A stretch of DNA of 64,000 bases from Rikenellaceae bacterium (lineage in GTDB: Bacteria > Bacteroidota > Bacteroidia > Bacteroidales > Rikenellaceae): positions 1 through 64,000 of the forward strand of contig JAJBUQ010000015.1 in NCBI GenBank assembly GCA_020860245.1. The letters run 5' to 3'. This document shows, piece by piece, positions 14,675-24,340 of this stretch; the stretch's first letter is position 1; every line of letters starts with the position of its first letter. The notes beneath the pieces were generated by a model that searched no databases, was not told the DNA's origin, and worked only from the letters and a program-made list of their open reading frames with translations. A program made the translations under genes and the position numbers.

Positions 14675-16384
14675 TTATTCTTTTATCATGTTATAATCCC
14701 TAACTCCGAGGACTTCGGTTGAAACCTCTCCGAGAATACCCGCCATAGCCTGTACTCCGGTCTGAATTTTTACAAAGTCGATATATTTTAACTCTACCGG
14801 ATTGCCGTTCTGGTCGACTGCATCGCTTATTCTGAACGTATTGGGACTCCCATAGTTATCCGCATAACCCCATTCAAAGGCCTCGTTTCTCCACCCATTT
14901 ATTTCGGAATAGACTGTACGAGACTGCAAACGAGTACCACGAAGGGTGTAAGAATTTGTTTTCACCCAATTCGGGTAATATGAATCGTGCCTGTGGTATA
15001 TGTTCCACTCTACAAAACCATCGTTTCCGTGATTGTCAGTCCAATATATATCCATTTGCGGACTTTCAGGCCTATAATAAGTAACTGCGTAATTATAAAT
15101 CGTTTCCGGCTTGCCATGTTCGCTTCCTTTAAGTTCGTACCACGTATCGTTTGGAAGACCGTCTCCGTTTTCGTCCTGCATTACCCATACTATTCCCGGT
15201 TCCGAAGAACCGTCGAAGGCGTTCCCTAAAATTTGCAGGTTATAACCTCCGTCGTTTACTACACTATGGTCGAATCCGACAGTTATGTAACCTCCGAACG
15301 CTCCGAGAGACACGAACGCTGTCTGCGCTAATCTTTCCTCTGCATAGGCACAGGCCTCTTCCATGGTTTCATAGAACGTATAAACCCATTCTCCGTTAAT
15401 ATATACCCTGTCCTCGTTTGTAAACTGGCCGGGTGCGGGTAAAAATTCCCACACTTTATTGGCGGAGAAATCACTCTCCTCCGTAATTTCCCTTAAATAA
15501 AGGTCTTCTTCGTTATCCGAAACTATAACTGTTATAATTTTAGATACTGTAACATATTCGTTATCCATAGTTACGGTCAGTTCATATTCGCCTGCAACAG
15601 CGGATGCAAATGAGAATTCCGGAGATTCGTCCTCCTGAACTATTTCTCCGTTTATTTTCCATGTATAAACGGCATTGAATGCGTTGGCAACCGACAGCGG
15701 AGCGAGCACTAAAGTACGTCCGGCCATTATTCTGTAATCATCCCTCTCCCATTCCCACGAGAAGGGAATATCTTCCGGATCACATACTGTTATGTTAAAT
15801 GTAAGTTCGTCGTTGCCGTCTGCGTTCTCCACACGGAATACAATCGTGTAATCTCCGGTTTGATCGGAACTGAATGTCCAGTCTTTTGTATCTGCTACCC
15901 TTTCATCGTCCAGAATCCATTCGAACTCGGCATTGTCCGCATACAAGACAGTCGGAGTAAACTCTTTTTCACTTCCTACCAATACAAGGAATCCCTCTTC
16001 AGGAACCACCATCGTAATAACCGGAGGTAGTTTTTGAAGCACGTCTATTCTTATCTCCTTGTCTACGGTATATACCGAATTGGATACTTCGAATCTAACG
16101 AAAAATTGTCCGGTTTTGTCCGAGATAAACGTGTGTGAAATATCCGTCCCAATGATTTCATTATCCATTATCCAGCGGTATACGGCATTTTCATTGTGTT
16201 CAACATTCGGTTCCAGAAGTAAATTTTCACTTATCTTGATCCTGTAAATATCTTCCTCCGCATCGAAGGTAATTACCGGTTTTTTAATCTCATCGTTCTC
16301 CGGTTCTTCAACCGATTTAGTACAGGCGTTTAACACAATCACACCTGCCATCAAAAGTATGAAAAGTAATTTTATTTCTCTCAT
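14675..16384 (-). CDS. PKD-like surface lipoprotein of the cobalamin locus
   Basis: A 569-residue lipoprotein (lipobox VLNAC). Three PKD/Ig-like repeats occupy roughly residues 35-290, each with the YRWIMDNE / FEWILDDE / YTWKINGE strand followed by a G-Y/F-x-V/I-x-F/V strand (TGQFFVRFEV, TGDYTIVFRV, AGEYELTVTM). The remaining 270 residues form a separate domain (GGYITVGFDHSVVNDGGYNL, GDGLPNDTWYELKGSE, WTDNHGNDGFVEWNIYH). Proteins of this build often accompany BtuB/BtuG genes in Bacteroidales B12 loci, and a surface role in cobalamin capture is likely but unproven. An ATG two codons upstream (16390) is an alternative start. It lies eight bases after the BtuG-like gene. Confidence 0.75.
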   Translation of the reverse strand: MREIKLLFILLMAGVIVLNACTKSVEEPENDEIKKPVITFDAEEDIYRIKISENLLLEPNVEHNENAVYRWIMDNEIIGTDISHTFISDKTGQFFVRFEVSNSVYTVDKEIRIDVLQKLPPVITMVVPEEGFLVLVGSEKEFTPTVLYADNAEFEWILDDERVADTKDWTFSSDQTGDYTIVFRVENADGNDELTFNITVCDPEDIPFSWEWERDDYRIMAGRTLVLAPLSVANAFNAVYTWKINGEIVQEDESPEFSFASAVAGEYELTVTMDNEYVTVSKIITVIVSDNEEDLYLREITEESDFSANKVWEFLPAPGQFTNEDRVYINGEWVYTFYETMEEACAYAEERLAQTAFVSLGAFGGYITVGFDHSVVNDGGYNLQILGNAFDGSSEPGIVWVMQDENGDGLPNDTWYELKGSEHGKPETIYNYAVTYYRPESPQMDIYWTDNHGNDGFVEWNIYHRHDSYYPNWVKTNSYTLRGTRLQSRTVYSEINGWRNEAFEWGYADNYGSPNTFRISDAVDQNGNPVELKYIDFVKIQTGVQAMAGILGEVSTEVLGVRDYNMIKE

Positions 16385-16392
16385 ATCCATTC

Positions 16393-17568
16393 TTATTCAT
16401 CCAGTGGTTTCAATTTTGTCCTCGTAAAAGCAAAATGAGCAGGAATATCTCCGGTCGTTACAGACCACTTCCTTATGCCGTCACGTCCATAACAATGGAG
16501 CCTTCCAGGAGTTACATAATCCGTAGCATCGGTAACGAAGAACTCTCCGGATTCGGGATTTACAGCTATTCCGTATGGAAGAACAATTTCCGATTCCGTA
16601 CCGTCTTTAATAAAACTGCGGGTAACAACCTTTTTAGTCGACGTATTTATTATCGCATAGGATATTGTATTTATTCCCAAATACCAATTCCATTCTGCGC
16701 TATATATATACAACGAATCCCCGCAAAGAGTCATATTTTCATTAGGCACAAGATGAAGCGTATCGGTAACGGCATCCGTATTCGTGTCTATAACGAATGT
16801 TTTGGATTCCGAACCATAATAATCCCCTCTGGAAGATACCCATAAATTGCCATAATTATCGAGCTGCAATCTGTGTAGATTTACCGCAACCTCTATCTTT
16901 TTTTTCTCTTCGAAGGTATTGAGATCGATTACCGATACCGTATTATCATAATCCGGGAAGCGGTAGCCTCCGGAATTCGCGACGTACAGTTTATCTCCGG
17001 CTACCACCAGCTCTTCGGGTTGATACCCAACCACACAGGTATCCTTTACCGTCATAGTATTCAGATCGATACGAGCCACATAACCCAGTCTCGCATTCGG
17101 ATCTAATCCGACTTCCCCGGCGTAAGAGGTGACGTAGGCGTGATCGTCTTTGAATGCTATATACCGACAGTTCGGAATAGATATCTGAGTTATATGTTGA
17201 AGGGTTTCAACGTTCATTACTTCGACCAGATTGGAACAGTTTATAACTGCATATAATTTATCACGGTAGATTTGCAAGTCATTACCCACATCCCCAAGTT
17301 CCTTAACCACACCGGGATTTCTTTCGGCGTAGATATTCCGGTGATAAATTCCGGTTTCATAATCGAAATAATCGATAGAAGCCTTATTACTTCCCATATT
17401 TCCTTCATTCAACAGGAAAAATCCGACTATATCACCCTCTTCCACCTCTTTTCCATCGTCCACTTCCGTGGGAGTGGACGGATTGATATCTTCATCTTTA
17501 CGACATCCGTGTATTAAAGTCAGGAACGACCCTGCCAGTAAAATGAATAAATATTTCAGGTTTCTCAT
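16393..17568 (-). CDS. btuG: BtuG-like surface beta-propeller, cobalamin-binding lipoprotein
   Basis: A 391-residue lipoprotein (lipobox LIHGC) made of YncE/DUF5074-type propeller blades: repeats such as KLYAVINCSNLVEVMNVETL, HAYVTSYAGE, KLYVANSGGY, NTVSVIDLNTFEEKKKIEV and NLWVSSRGDYYG. In Bacteroides, BtuG is a surface-exposed, very high-affinity vitamin B12-binding partner that sits over the BtuB receptor. Here the ATG overlaps the stop of the BtuB-like gene (ATGA), and the operon is headed by a B12 riboswitch, so the BtuG assignment is well supported by context. Confidence 0.85.
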   Translation of the reverse strand: MRNLKYLFILLAGSFLTLIHGCRKDEDINPSTPTEVDDGKEVEEGDIVGFFLLNEGNMGSNKASIDYFDYETGIYHRNIYAERNPGVVKELGDVGNDLQIYRDKLYAVINCSNLVEVMNVETLQHITQISIPNCRYIAFKDDHAYVTSYAGEVGLDPNARLGYVARIDLNTMTVKDTCVVGYQPEELVVAGDKLYVANSGGYRFPDYDNTVSVIDLNTFEEKKKIEVAVNLHRLQLDNYGNLWVSSRGDYYGSESKTFVIDTNTDAVTDTLHLVPNENMTLCGDSLYIYSAEWNWYLGINTISYAIINTSTKKVVTRSFIKDGTESEIVLPYGIAVNPESGEFFVTDATDYVTPGRLHCYGRDGIRKWSVTTGDIPAHFAFTRTKLKPLDE

Positions 17569-19625
17569 AATTCGAATGTTACAATAAATTTAAAGTTGGT
17601 ACCGGGCATAGGATAACATTTTACTACTTCGTATTGTTGGTTAAATATATTATTGATCTCGGCGGTAAACCGCAGGGTATATGTTCTGACCCGCAGCAAT
17701 TTTGATATAGCCATATCGTGAGTATACCACGGTTGTGCGTGGTTTTCAGGTATATTAGCTACCGATTCATATCTTTCTCCCGTATATATAAAACTGTAAT
17801 TTAAACTCCAGTCCTTATAATCAGCACCCAGTATGAGCGAACCGCTATGCCAAGGTACGTAAGGGATCTGTCCTCCATAGAATTCACTGGATGAATCGGT
17901 AAAATCCTGAGCCTTCTGGTAAGTATAGCTTAACCGGGCAAACATATCGAACATTCCGTATCGCATATTTGCCGTTGCAGAGAAGTCCATTCCCCGTATC
18001 TCGACAAAACCGAGATTTATCATAGTCCACCGGAACTGATTGGAAGTCGGCATAGCCACTATTTTATTCTCTACCTCATTATAGTAAAAATCGAGCTGTA
18101 CATCTAAATTCCGGAACCATCCTTCCGGAATTATTTTTTTATATGCCAAGCCTATATTATACTGATTGGTAAATTCGGGATCGAGATTTATATTTCCAAT
18201 AAAAGTATAATAGTTGTCATTAAGAGTCGGCATTCTAAAAATTCTTTTATAAAATGCCCTCAGATATAATTCATGGCTTCTGAAAGGTTTGAACGAAGTT
18301 ATCACACTGGGGGTCCATTCATTTTTATCACCGGCAGCGGCGGTGAGTCTTTGAGTTTTATCCGTTACATGAGTAAACAGAATGCTGCCCTGAAGACTTA
18401 TCCATGGTAAATTTACCGATGTGGCGAATGCCCCTAATGCGGTTATTCGCTGCGGATAAGCAAAATCTGTAAGATCGGCGTTCAATTTATTCCATTGCAT
18501 ATCCCCGGATATATTGGCTGTCCACCAATCGAATAGAATAAACAGGTTTGCGGACGAGAAATAAACTTCCTGTTGTCTGTAATGATTGTTAATGTACATT
18601 GTCGTGACATCCAGGCGCGGATCCGACAGATAATGCAGGTAATCATAAGCATATTTTCCATTTATCAGAATGCTGTAAGACGGGGAAATTTTCTTACGAA
18701 ATGAGGCTTGCGCAAAAAAATTATCGTCCCACTGCCTGTCCTGATGTCTGAATTTACCCGGTTCCTCCCGCACCGATGCTCCAGGATAACCTCTTTCAGA
18801 GTTGTAAAAATAAACTTTAGCTTTCCAGTCTCCCCCTTTAACGTTACCAAAGAGCCCTGCTTCGGCCCGGAACAAACGGACATCGCCGTTCTTTCTAACT
18901 TCCGTCGTATCGTAACCGTCTTTTTTCGAATAATTGAATTTGTACTTTCCGCTCGTATAAAGAAATTCTGCCGAAGCCGAACTGCTTATATTTTTATTGA
19001 TGCGATGTTCCCATAAAAACAATGGGTTGATAGTTGCGAAGGATCCTCCCTTTACAGTTGCCCTGATGTTATTCTTTTTATCAGCTTCTAAAACAGGAAC
19101 TTTTGTTTGCAGATATACGGATCCTGCCGAAGCGAAGTCTTTAGCTGACTGGAAGATAGTACTTTTCTGACCGTTATATAAAGATATCGCTTCCATATTA
19201 TCGAGAGAGAATCTTCCAAGATCCACCACACCGTTCTGTGCATTTCCTATCTGTATTCCATCATAAAAGACTCCTACGTGATGGCTTCCCATACTACGTA
19301 TATTGACTGTTTTAAGTCCTCCTATTCCTCCATAATCTTTTATTTGGACGCCTGAAAAATACCTGACGGCATCCGCTACCGAATGAACGCTTAATTTTTG
19401 CAGTTCCTGCCCCGACAGCATTTGGGCCGGAATAACCGAATTATCGAATCTTTTCGCTGTTACCGTAACCGCATCCAATTGAACGACCGAATCAAAATAG
19501 TGTTGAAATTTCAACTGGTCATGCGGAGCAATATAAACCGGGGTACCTTGTATTTTCATTACACCTGCCATTGTAATGAACAAGATCCCGAATAAATATT
19601 TACGTCTATTTTTTAAATGTATCAC
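17565..19625 (-). CDS. btuB: BtuB-like TonB-dependent cobalamin receptor
   Basis: A 686-residue outer-membrane receptor. After a signal peptide it has a TonB-box-like stretch (LDAVTVTAKRFD), then the plug domain (SGQELQKLSVHSVADAVRYF, GVQIKDYGGIGGLKTVNIRS, VFYDGIQIGN) and a 22-strand-type barrel ending NEINNIFNQQYEV...TFEL with the typical terminal beta-strand. It lacks the N-terminal carboxypeptidase-like domain of SusC proteins, as expected for BtuB. With the riboswitch upstream and the BtuG-like gene overlapping its stop, import of cobalamin or related corrinoids across the outer membrane is the best-supported role. Confidence 0.88.
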   Translation of the reverse strand: MIHLKNRRKYLFGILFITMAGVMKIQGTPVYIAPHDQLKFQHYFDSVVQLDAVTVTAKRFDNSVIPAQMLSGQELQKLSVHSVADAVRYFSGVQIKDYGGIGGLKTVNIRSMGSHHVGVFYDGIQIGNAQNGVVDLGRFSLDNMEAISLYNGQKSTIFQSAKDFASAGSVYLQTKVPVLEADKKNNIRATVKGGSFATINPLFLWEHRINKNISSSASAEFLYTSGKYKFNYSKKDGYDTTEVRKNGDVRLFRAEAGLFGNVKGGDWKAKVYFYNSERGYPGASVREEPGKFRHQDRQWDDNFFAQASFRKKISPSYSILINGKYAYDYLHYLSDPRLDVTTMYINNHYRQQEVYFSSANLFILFDWWTANISGDMQWNKLNADLTDFAYPQRITALGAFATSVNLPWISLQGSILFTHVTDKTQRLTAAAGDKNEWTPSVITSFKPFRSHELYLRAFYKRIFRMPTLNDNYYTFIGNINLDPEFTNQYNIGLAYKKIIPEGWFRNLDVQLDFYYNEVENKIVAMPTSNQFRWTMINLGFVEIRGMDFSATANMRYGMFDMFARLSYTYQKAQDFTDSSSEFYGGQIPYVPWHSGSLILGADYKDWSLNYSFIYTGERYESVANIPENHAQPWYTHDMAISKLLRVRTYTLRFTAEINNIFNQQYEVVKCYPMPGTNFKFIVTFEL

Positions 19626-19656
19626 AAAAGTAAGGAAGTGTTATCAATGATAAAAT

Positions 19657-19691
19657 CAGGAGTGTCCAAGTCATATACAGGTACACTCCTG
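19657..19691 (-). terminator. Intra-operon hairpin between btuH-like and btuB genes
   Basis: CAGGAGTGT (19657-19665) pairs with ACACTCCTG (19683-19691), 9 bp with a 17-base loop. It is followed on the minus strand by ATTTTATC. It may be a partial terminator giving more of the upstream lipoprotein, or an mRNA-stability element. Confidence 0.55.
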
Positions 19692-19750
19692 AAAATACTT
19701 ATGGTATACGAACTCTCATTATTAATATAGGATCGCAAATTTAGTTTAAT

Positions 19751-21433
19751 TTAATACCATATCGTAACGTTGTCGAAGGCGAAATAAGCCGGACGAATAT
19801 ATCCGTACGGGCTGAATTCCGTTGTTTCAGGTCCTCCGGTGATGTTGAACTCTACTCTCTGTACAGCTCCCAAAACCGATAAATCCCATGGAGTCCATTC
19901 AGTAACTATATTATTTATACCGCTCCCTTTAGCCAGCGTAAATGTCGTCACCGCAGTCGTATCGTTTTTAGCATTGAATCCGATAGCTATAATCTCCATA
20001 TATCCATTGGCAGGCAGCGGTTTCACGCCTTCATCGCCCTCCCAGAGAGGGGGTGTGCCGTTTACAAGATTGTTGACCACATAAGTAGTCGAAGTAACGT
20101 ACATTTCCGCTATTACTCGCTCGCCACCGTCACCGAAAGCGATAGCGGGCAAACCTGCTGAGAATCCGTATCCGTCATCGTATCCGAAGTGTACGCAGAA
20201 ATTTTTCGAGTTATCGTAACCGCCGTATCCAGCGGAATTACGGTAATAAACAGACAGCTGGCGGTCCGAATCTCCGTTGTCCAGATCAAGATCAAAATAG
20301 TTAGAGATCGCCTCGCCGCCATTATAATATGCTGTCGCTCCCCAATTGGTAAGAAGATGAGACGATAAATAAGTATATCCCTCGTCGTACCAAGAGTAGT
20401 TTGCGCCGTCAGCATAAAGCAGCGGACCGTTATATTGTTGAGAATCAATCAAAGAAGCCCAGTAATCGGACGGCAGGTTCGAATTGACTCCGTCTTCGAA
20501 TGTCAATGTACGCGGCTCGTAGGCATACGCATCGAATTCAACCAGAAGACCTCCGTCCTGCCCTAAAGCATTAATAGTTACTATGGAATTTTTCTGCGCT
20601 ATACCCAACGTAATAGCAACTTCGAGTGGTGCTGTCACGGTTATTGTCGAGTCGGCGGTACTTCTGTTTATAGTCCATCCGTTGCTTACAGCAGCGGTGT
20701 AGCTGGTCACACCGTCCAAAGTCAATTTATAAGTGATCGATTCTCCATACTGAAAGTATTGCGTACCATCGACACCGTCCACGACTACCACTGTGCGGAC
20801 TACTTTGGGTATGTACAATTCTGTACCGTCGGCAAGGATAAATATAACGTAGCTTCCATTGTCTATAACATCGCTGAACATGGTATATGATCCGGAGAGA
20901 TCGGCTAACACAGGTTCTCCCTCCTCGTCGAGAATCTGTTGCGGACCGTTTCCGTCGCCCTTATCGACAGTCCAGTATCCGTATTCATCGACACCGAGAG
21001 TAGGCGTTACACCGTTGGAACCGTCCTCTCCGGTAACACGCAGATATTCGCCGTTGACTTCCATAGGAACAGGATCCGCATCTCCTACTTTAGTAGCCCA
21101 ATAGTAAACTCCATCGGCCTCCACAACCGTAATAACCGGTGCGTCGGCTCCGTCCGATCCGTTAAGTACAGATATAGTTTCCCCATTGAGGAATGAAATT
21201 TCCCAACCTGAACCATTAGAAGAATAACCGACTATCAGATTGTCGGTATCGACCGCAGAAGCTATCGTCTGGACGTACGATATGTCCTTATTCAACTGAT
21301 TTACCAGTTGCTCTAAGGTTGTTACCCTGTTGTCGAGATCATCGACCTTGTTCCAAAGATCGCTGTCGTCAAAATCATCGCTGCATCCTACGAACGCAGC
21401 GAGAACAAATAAAAGCGTAAATAATTTTTTCAT
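19751..21433 (-). CDS. btuH: BtuH-like lipoprotein (DUF4988 coiled coil plus DUF4465)
   Basis: A 560-residue lipoprotein (lipobox FVGC). Residues 25-60 form a short coiled coil (LWNKVDDLDNRVTTLEQLVN), then PL29/DUF4988-like small repeats rich in Gly-Asp (NGSDGADAPVITVVEADGVY, EDGSNGVTPTLGVDEYGYWT). The C-terminal 250 residues match DUF4465 (LTFEDGVNSNLPSDYW; YNGGEAISNYFDLDL; FCVHFGYDDGYG; YIRPAYFAFDNVTIWY). DUF4465 proteins under B12 riboswitch control have been described as the BtuH family of surface cobalamin-binding proteins in gut Bacteroidota. It is the first gene after the riboswitch at 21759-21938. Confidence 0.8.
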   Translation of the reverse strand: MKKLFTLLFVLAAFVGCSDDFDDSDLWNKVDDLDNRVTTLEQLVNQLNKDISYVQTIASAVDTDNLIVGYSSNGSGWEISFLNGETISVLNGSDGADAPVITVVEADGVYYWATKVGDADPVPMEVNGEYLRVTGEDGSNGVTPTLGVDEYGYWTVDKGDGNGPQQILDEEGEPVLADLSGSYTMFSDVIDNGSYVIFILADGTELYIPKVVRTVVVVDGVDGTQYFQYGESITYKLTLDGVTSYTAAVSNGWTINRSTADSTITVTAPLEVAITLGIAQKNSIVTINALGQDGGLLVEFDAYAYEPRTLTFEDGVNSNLPSDYWASLIDSQQYNGPLLYADGANYSWYDEGYTYLSSHLLTNWGATAYYNGGEAISNYFDLDLDNGDSDRQLSVYYRNSAGYGGYDNSKNFCVHFGYDDGYGFSAGLPAIAFGDGGERVIAEMYVTSTTYVVNNLVNGTPPLWEGDEGVKPLPANGYMEIIAIGFNAKNDTTAVTTFTLAKGSGINNIVTEWTPWDLSVLGAVQRVEFNITGGPETTEFSPYGYIRPAYFAFDNVTIWY

Positions 21434-21758
21434 TTTAACTTATTTAAAGTTTGGTATTAATTATATTCTCTTCTTTAGTTGGTTCGACTGCTAAAATTGA
21501 ATCGGCGTGGGAATGCGCGGTTTTTAATGAGATTAGGGCACATAACATCCGTACTCTGCAATTTTACAGAGAACGGATTATCTTTTATTTTAAAATGAAG
21601 ATACCACTTTAATTTCCTCATATCCCGGAGTATTAGAATTTACAATCGGTTTACTCCGAACGAAGAAATACAGCAAACGGGAATATAACAAAAATATCAA
21701 GTCAAGATAACCGCTGGCTGGCTCCCATTCTCCGCAGGAGTAACATCCTTTAATTCGC

Positions 21759-21938
21759 AAAGGCAGGTCTTCTGACTTATTCCGGTTTTGAAGCCTTCCC
21801 ATTCCGTGCGGAACAGTGGCAAAGAATATCAAAACCTGTATGCCTCACTGAGGCAGGAACTTACAGCAGCGGGAACTGTTGCCGATTCTCACGGCATTCC
21901 CTATTAATTCCGTCACATTTTATTAGTGATTGGAAACC
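21759..21938 (-). promoter_or_regulatory. Cobalamin (AdoCbl-type) riboswitch
   Basis: Read on the minus strand, the leader contains the conserved cobalamin riboswitch elements in order: a GGTTTCC start, AATAGGGAATGCCGTGAGAA, the CCCGC-tg-CTGTAA core, the B12 box GCCACTG, a GGGAAGG segment, and the 3' signature GTCAGAAGACCTGCC. It lies between the promoter at 21948-21978 and the BtuH-like gene. B12 binding normally represses such operons, so the uptake genes are expected to be on when cobalamin is scarce. Frames over this stretch are shadows. Confidence 0.93.
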
Positions 21939-21947
21939 TTTACCGTA

Positions 21948-21978
21948 CAAATGTAGAAATATTTTTAAATTTCCTAAA
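21948..21978 (-). promoter_or_regulatory. Promoter of the cobalamin uptake operon
   Basis: On the minus strand, TTTA (21978-21975), a 19-base spacer and TACATTTG (21955-21948) match the Bacteroidota promoter consensus with one mismatch. The start site would fall at the first bases of the riboswitch. Positions 21434-21758, between riboswitch and first gene, are the expression platform and 5' leader; I see no gene there. Confidence 0.7.
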
Positions 21979-22183
21979 GTAGTATGTGAGATTCCGGATA
22001 AATTTCTCTTTTTTCCCCAAGGCTCCTGCGATCCGAATATATATTTTATATAATCTAATTAATTATTAATGCCGCAAGTCCTGTCCATTGGAAAAAGTTT
22101 TATTTCTTTGTTATACAGACCTAATCAATGTGTGATAATGAATACTGTAATCCATAAACTCTCAAAAATTTAAAATAAAGAAG

Positions 22184-23800
22184 ATGGAAAAAAATTTAAA
22201 AATTTATTCGGTTCTCATCTTACTGTGCAGTTTAATTTTAATTTCCTGCAAGAGAGAAGTTTCGGCAAATAAGTTCCTTAACATTAAGAACGATGTCTTC
22301 TGGGAAACAGAGGATGGTGAACCCATTTACAGTCAAGGGGGAGGAATTTTCAAATTTAAGGACCCTGAGACGGGCAGCGAAAAATATTATTGGTATGGCG
22401 TCAGATACAGAGAATCGGAAATATACCGCAACGATCCGTCGGTTACGCAGGAGAGAAATAATTTTGTCTCCGTCACATGTTATTCATCGACGGATTTAGT
22501 GAATTGGAAATTTGAAAATAACGTCCTTACCACAGATGAATTAGATAAGCATTACGATAAGAGAACCTGGGTCGGACGTCTGGGAGTCGCTTATCTCGAG
22601 GATATAAATAAATACGCTATGTTCGTACAGCATGGAAGCGAGGTTCTTGTAACTCTCGCAGACACTCCGGCAGGATCGTTTACATGGCATCGCCGTATAA
22701 ATATGGAGAACATGATCGGAACATCGAATACCGGAGACCAGACAGTATTTACCGATTACGATACAGGAATATCGTATTTGGTATATTCTTACGGACGAGG
22801 ACGCAATAAAATATATATATCGGAGATAGGAGTTCAGGAGGACGGAATGGTCGGCTTACTGGACTGCACGAGGATATTCACGGGTGAGAGCCGTGAAGGG
22901 AACTGCATGTTCAAATATAACGGCAAGTATTATATGTGCGCTTCCAATATTTACGGATGGGATTCTTCCTTCGCATATTATCTGTCTGCCGACGACATTC
23001 GGGGACCATATCTACCGGAGAACGAGATGCTTATAATGCCTGGGTGTTCGGAAGATTATGCACACGTAACCCAAACCGGATTCTTCATAAACGTAAAAGG
23101 GAACAGGCAGGAAACGGTAATTTATTGCGGCGACAGATGGGCGAACTTTGCCGGTAACGGTTTGGGATATAACCAATGGAGTCCGCTGTCATTCGATGGA
23201 GAGACTCCGTACTTCAATTCATTAAATTCATGGAATCTTAATCATGAAACCGGAGAATGGGAAGTCGCAAACGACAACAATTATGTAAAAAACGGAAGCT
23301 TCGAAGCGGACCGCAATTATATTCCGAGTAATTTCAAACCTGTACAGGATCAATTACTCGGACGGTCTACGGAAGTTATCGAAGGGAACGAGATTGCCGT
23401 AAATTCTCCGGATTCACCTGTTTTGAATTATTTCAACACCAGAGAAGACAGGGAGATTGTGATAGGGGAAAAAAGTCTGAACATCAGCGATAAAATAAAT
23501 TTTAGGAGAAGAGTATCGCAAACCATCGAATCTTCGCTGTATGTCACGCTGGAAGACGGCATGTATACCTTGTCTGCCAAAGTAAAAAACAGCAGCGGAT
23601 TTGACAAACTCGTAATGTTTGCAGAGAGTGACGGGAAGAGTTTTACATACGATTTTAAGGATAAGAACCTGTCGTGGACAACTGTCGAAATTAGCGATGT
23701 AGAGGTCAAAAACGGTAGTGTCGAGATCGATTTCATTGCTGAAGGAACAGCGGAAGCCAGTTGCCAGATTGACGACATATCCCTAATTAAGAATTCCTGA
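22184..23800 (+). CDS. Glycoside hydrolase family 43-like lipoprotein with C-terminal CBM
   Basis: A 538-residue lipoprotein (lipobox LISC). Residues 40-360 show the five-blade propeller pattern of GH43 enzymes: an early Asp-containing turn with EDGEPIYSQGGGIFKF, YYWYGVRY, SVTCYSSTDLVNWKFE, DQTVFTDYDTGISYLVYSYG, GNCMFKYNGKYYMCASNIYG and HVTQTGFFINV. The last 170 residues form a beta-sandwich carbohydrate-binding-like module (YVKNGSFEADRNYIPSNF; CQIDDISLIKNS). GH43 members remove arabinose, xylose or galactose from plant polymers; beta-1,3-galactosidases have this combination, but substrate cannot be settled by reading. A decayed esterase gene follows, suggesting a remnant of a larger polysaccharide-utilisation locus. 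Confidence 0.8.
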   Translation: MEKNLKIYSVLILLCSLILISCKREVSANKFLNIKNDVFWETEDGEPIYSQGGGIFKFKDPETGSEKYYWYGVRYRESEIYRNDPSVTQERNNFVSVTCYSSTDLVNWKFENNVLTTDELDKHYDKRTWVGRLGVAYLEDINKYAMFVQHGSEVLVTLADTPAGSFTWHRRINMENMIGTSNTGDQTVFTDYDTGISYLVYSYGRGRNKIYISEIGVQEDGMVGLLDCTRIFTGESREGNCMFKYNGKYYMCASNIYGWDSSFAYYLSADDIRGPYLPENEMLIMPGCSEDYAHVTQTGFFINVKGNRQETVIYCGDRWANFAGNGLGYNQWSPLSFDGETPYFNSLNSWNLNHETGEWEVANDNNYVKNGSFEADRNYIPSNFKPVQDQLLGRSTEVIEGNEIAVNSPDSPVLNYFNTREDREIVIGEKSLNISDKINFRRRVSQTIESSLYVTLEDGMYTLSAKVKNSSGFDKLVMFAESDGKSFTYDFKDKNLSWTTVEISDVEVKNGSVEIDFIAEGTAEASCQIDDISLIKNS

Positions 23801-23826
23801 AACCAGTTTATATATAAAAATTAAAA

Positions 23827-24060
23827 ATGAATAAAAAAAATATTCCCGCCATTTTTACTGCTGTTTTTATTCGCAAACCTTCCGCTTTACAGCCAATCGA
23901 CAGCGGAACACGTTAAAATCGTAATAACACCTGACCATGAAGAGTGGATTTGGTAATTACCAATATCAACGGTAGAATCTACCGTGAAATGGCTACCGTA
24001 GGATATAAGCCATCGGATATTACAGCGTTATTGAAGTTGACATCCTTGCCCGGATATTAA
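23827..24060 (+). pseudogene. Remnant of an acetyl-xylan-esterase-like gene
   Basis: Starting at the ATG at 23827, the signal peptide continues in another frame after the A-run: PPFLLLFLFANLPLYSQ, then AEHVKIVITPDHEEWIW and a stop. This N-terminus (I-V-V/I-T-P-D-H-x-x-W) resembles Bacteroidales AXE1-type esterases. In the next frame follows REMATVGYKPSDITALLK, which fits the later family pattern (GY/F-x-P-x-x-I-T), ending at TAA 24060. Most of the gene is deleted and at least one frameshift is present. The rest of the gap to 24340 contains no gene that I can see; a weak promoter-like TATCTTCG lies at 24172-24179. Confidence 0.55.
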
Positions 24061-24340
24061 TATACAATCCGGCATACACCATTTTTTCCTATGTTTCAAA
24101 TACATTTCACAATAATTGCATGAAAATTGAATTATTGGTATGTAAATATAGGATAATCGATAAATTATTATTATCTTCGCACCGTAAACAAACGCAAGTT
24201 CATTCCGATCTTTTTTTCTTCATGTAATTCCACGGATCTGGGTATCCGTTATTTCCATCGTTGAAATCGACCAGTATAAGCTTTCCTTGTTTCGGCAAAT
24301 AAACGCCCGAGTAAGTCAATAAACGGACTGAAGACGGCTT

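Noticed and set aside
21590..21832. 80-codon minus-strand frame
   Set aside because: It overlaps the conserved 3' part of the cobalamin riboswitch, so it is a shadow.
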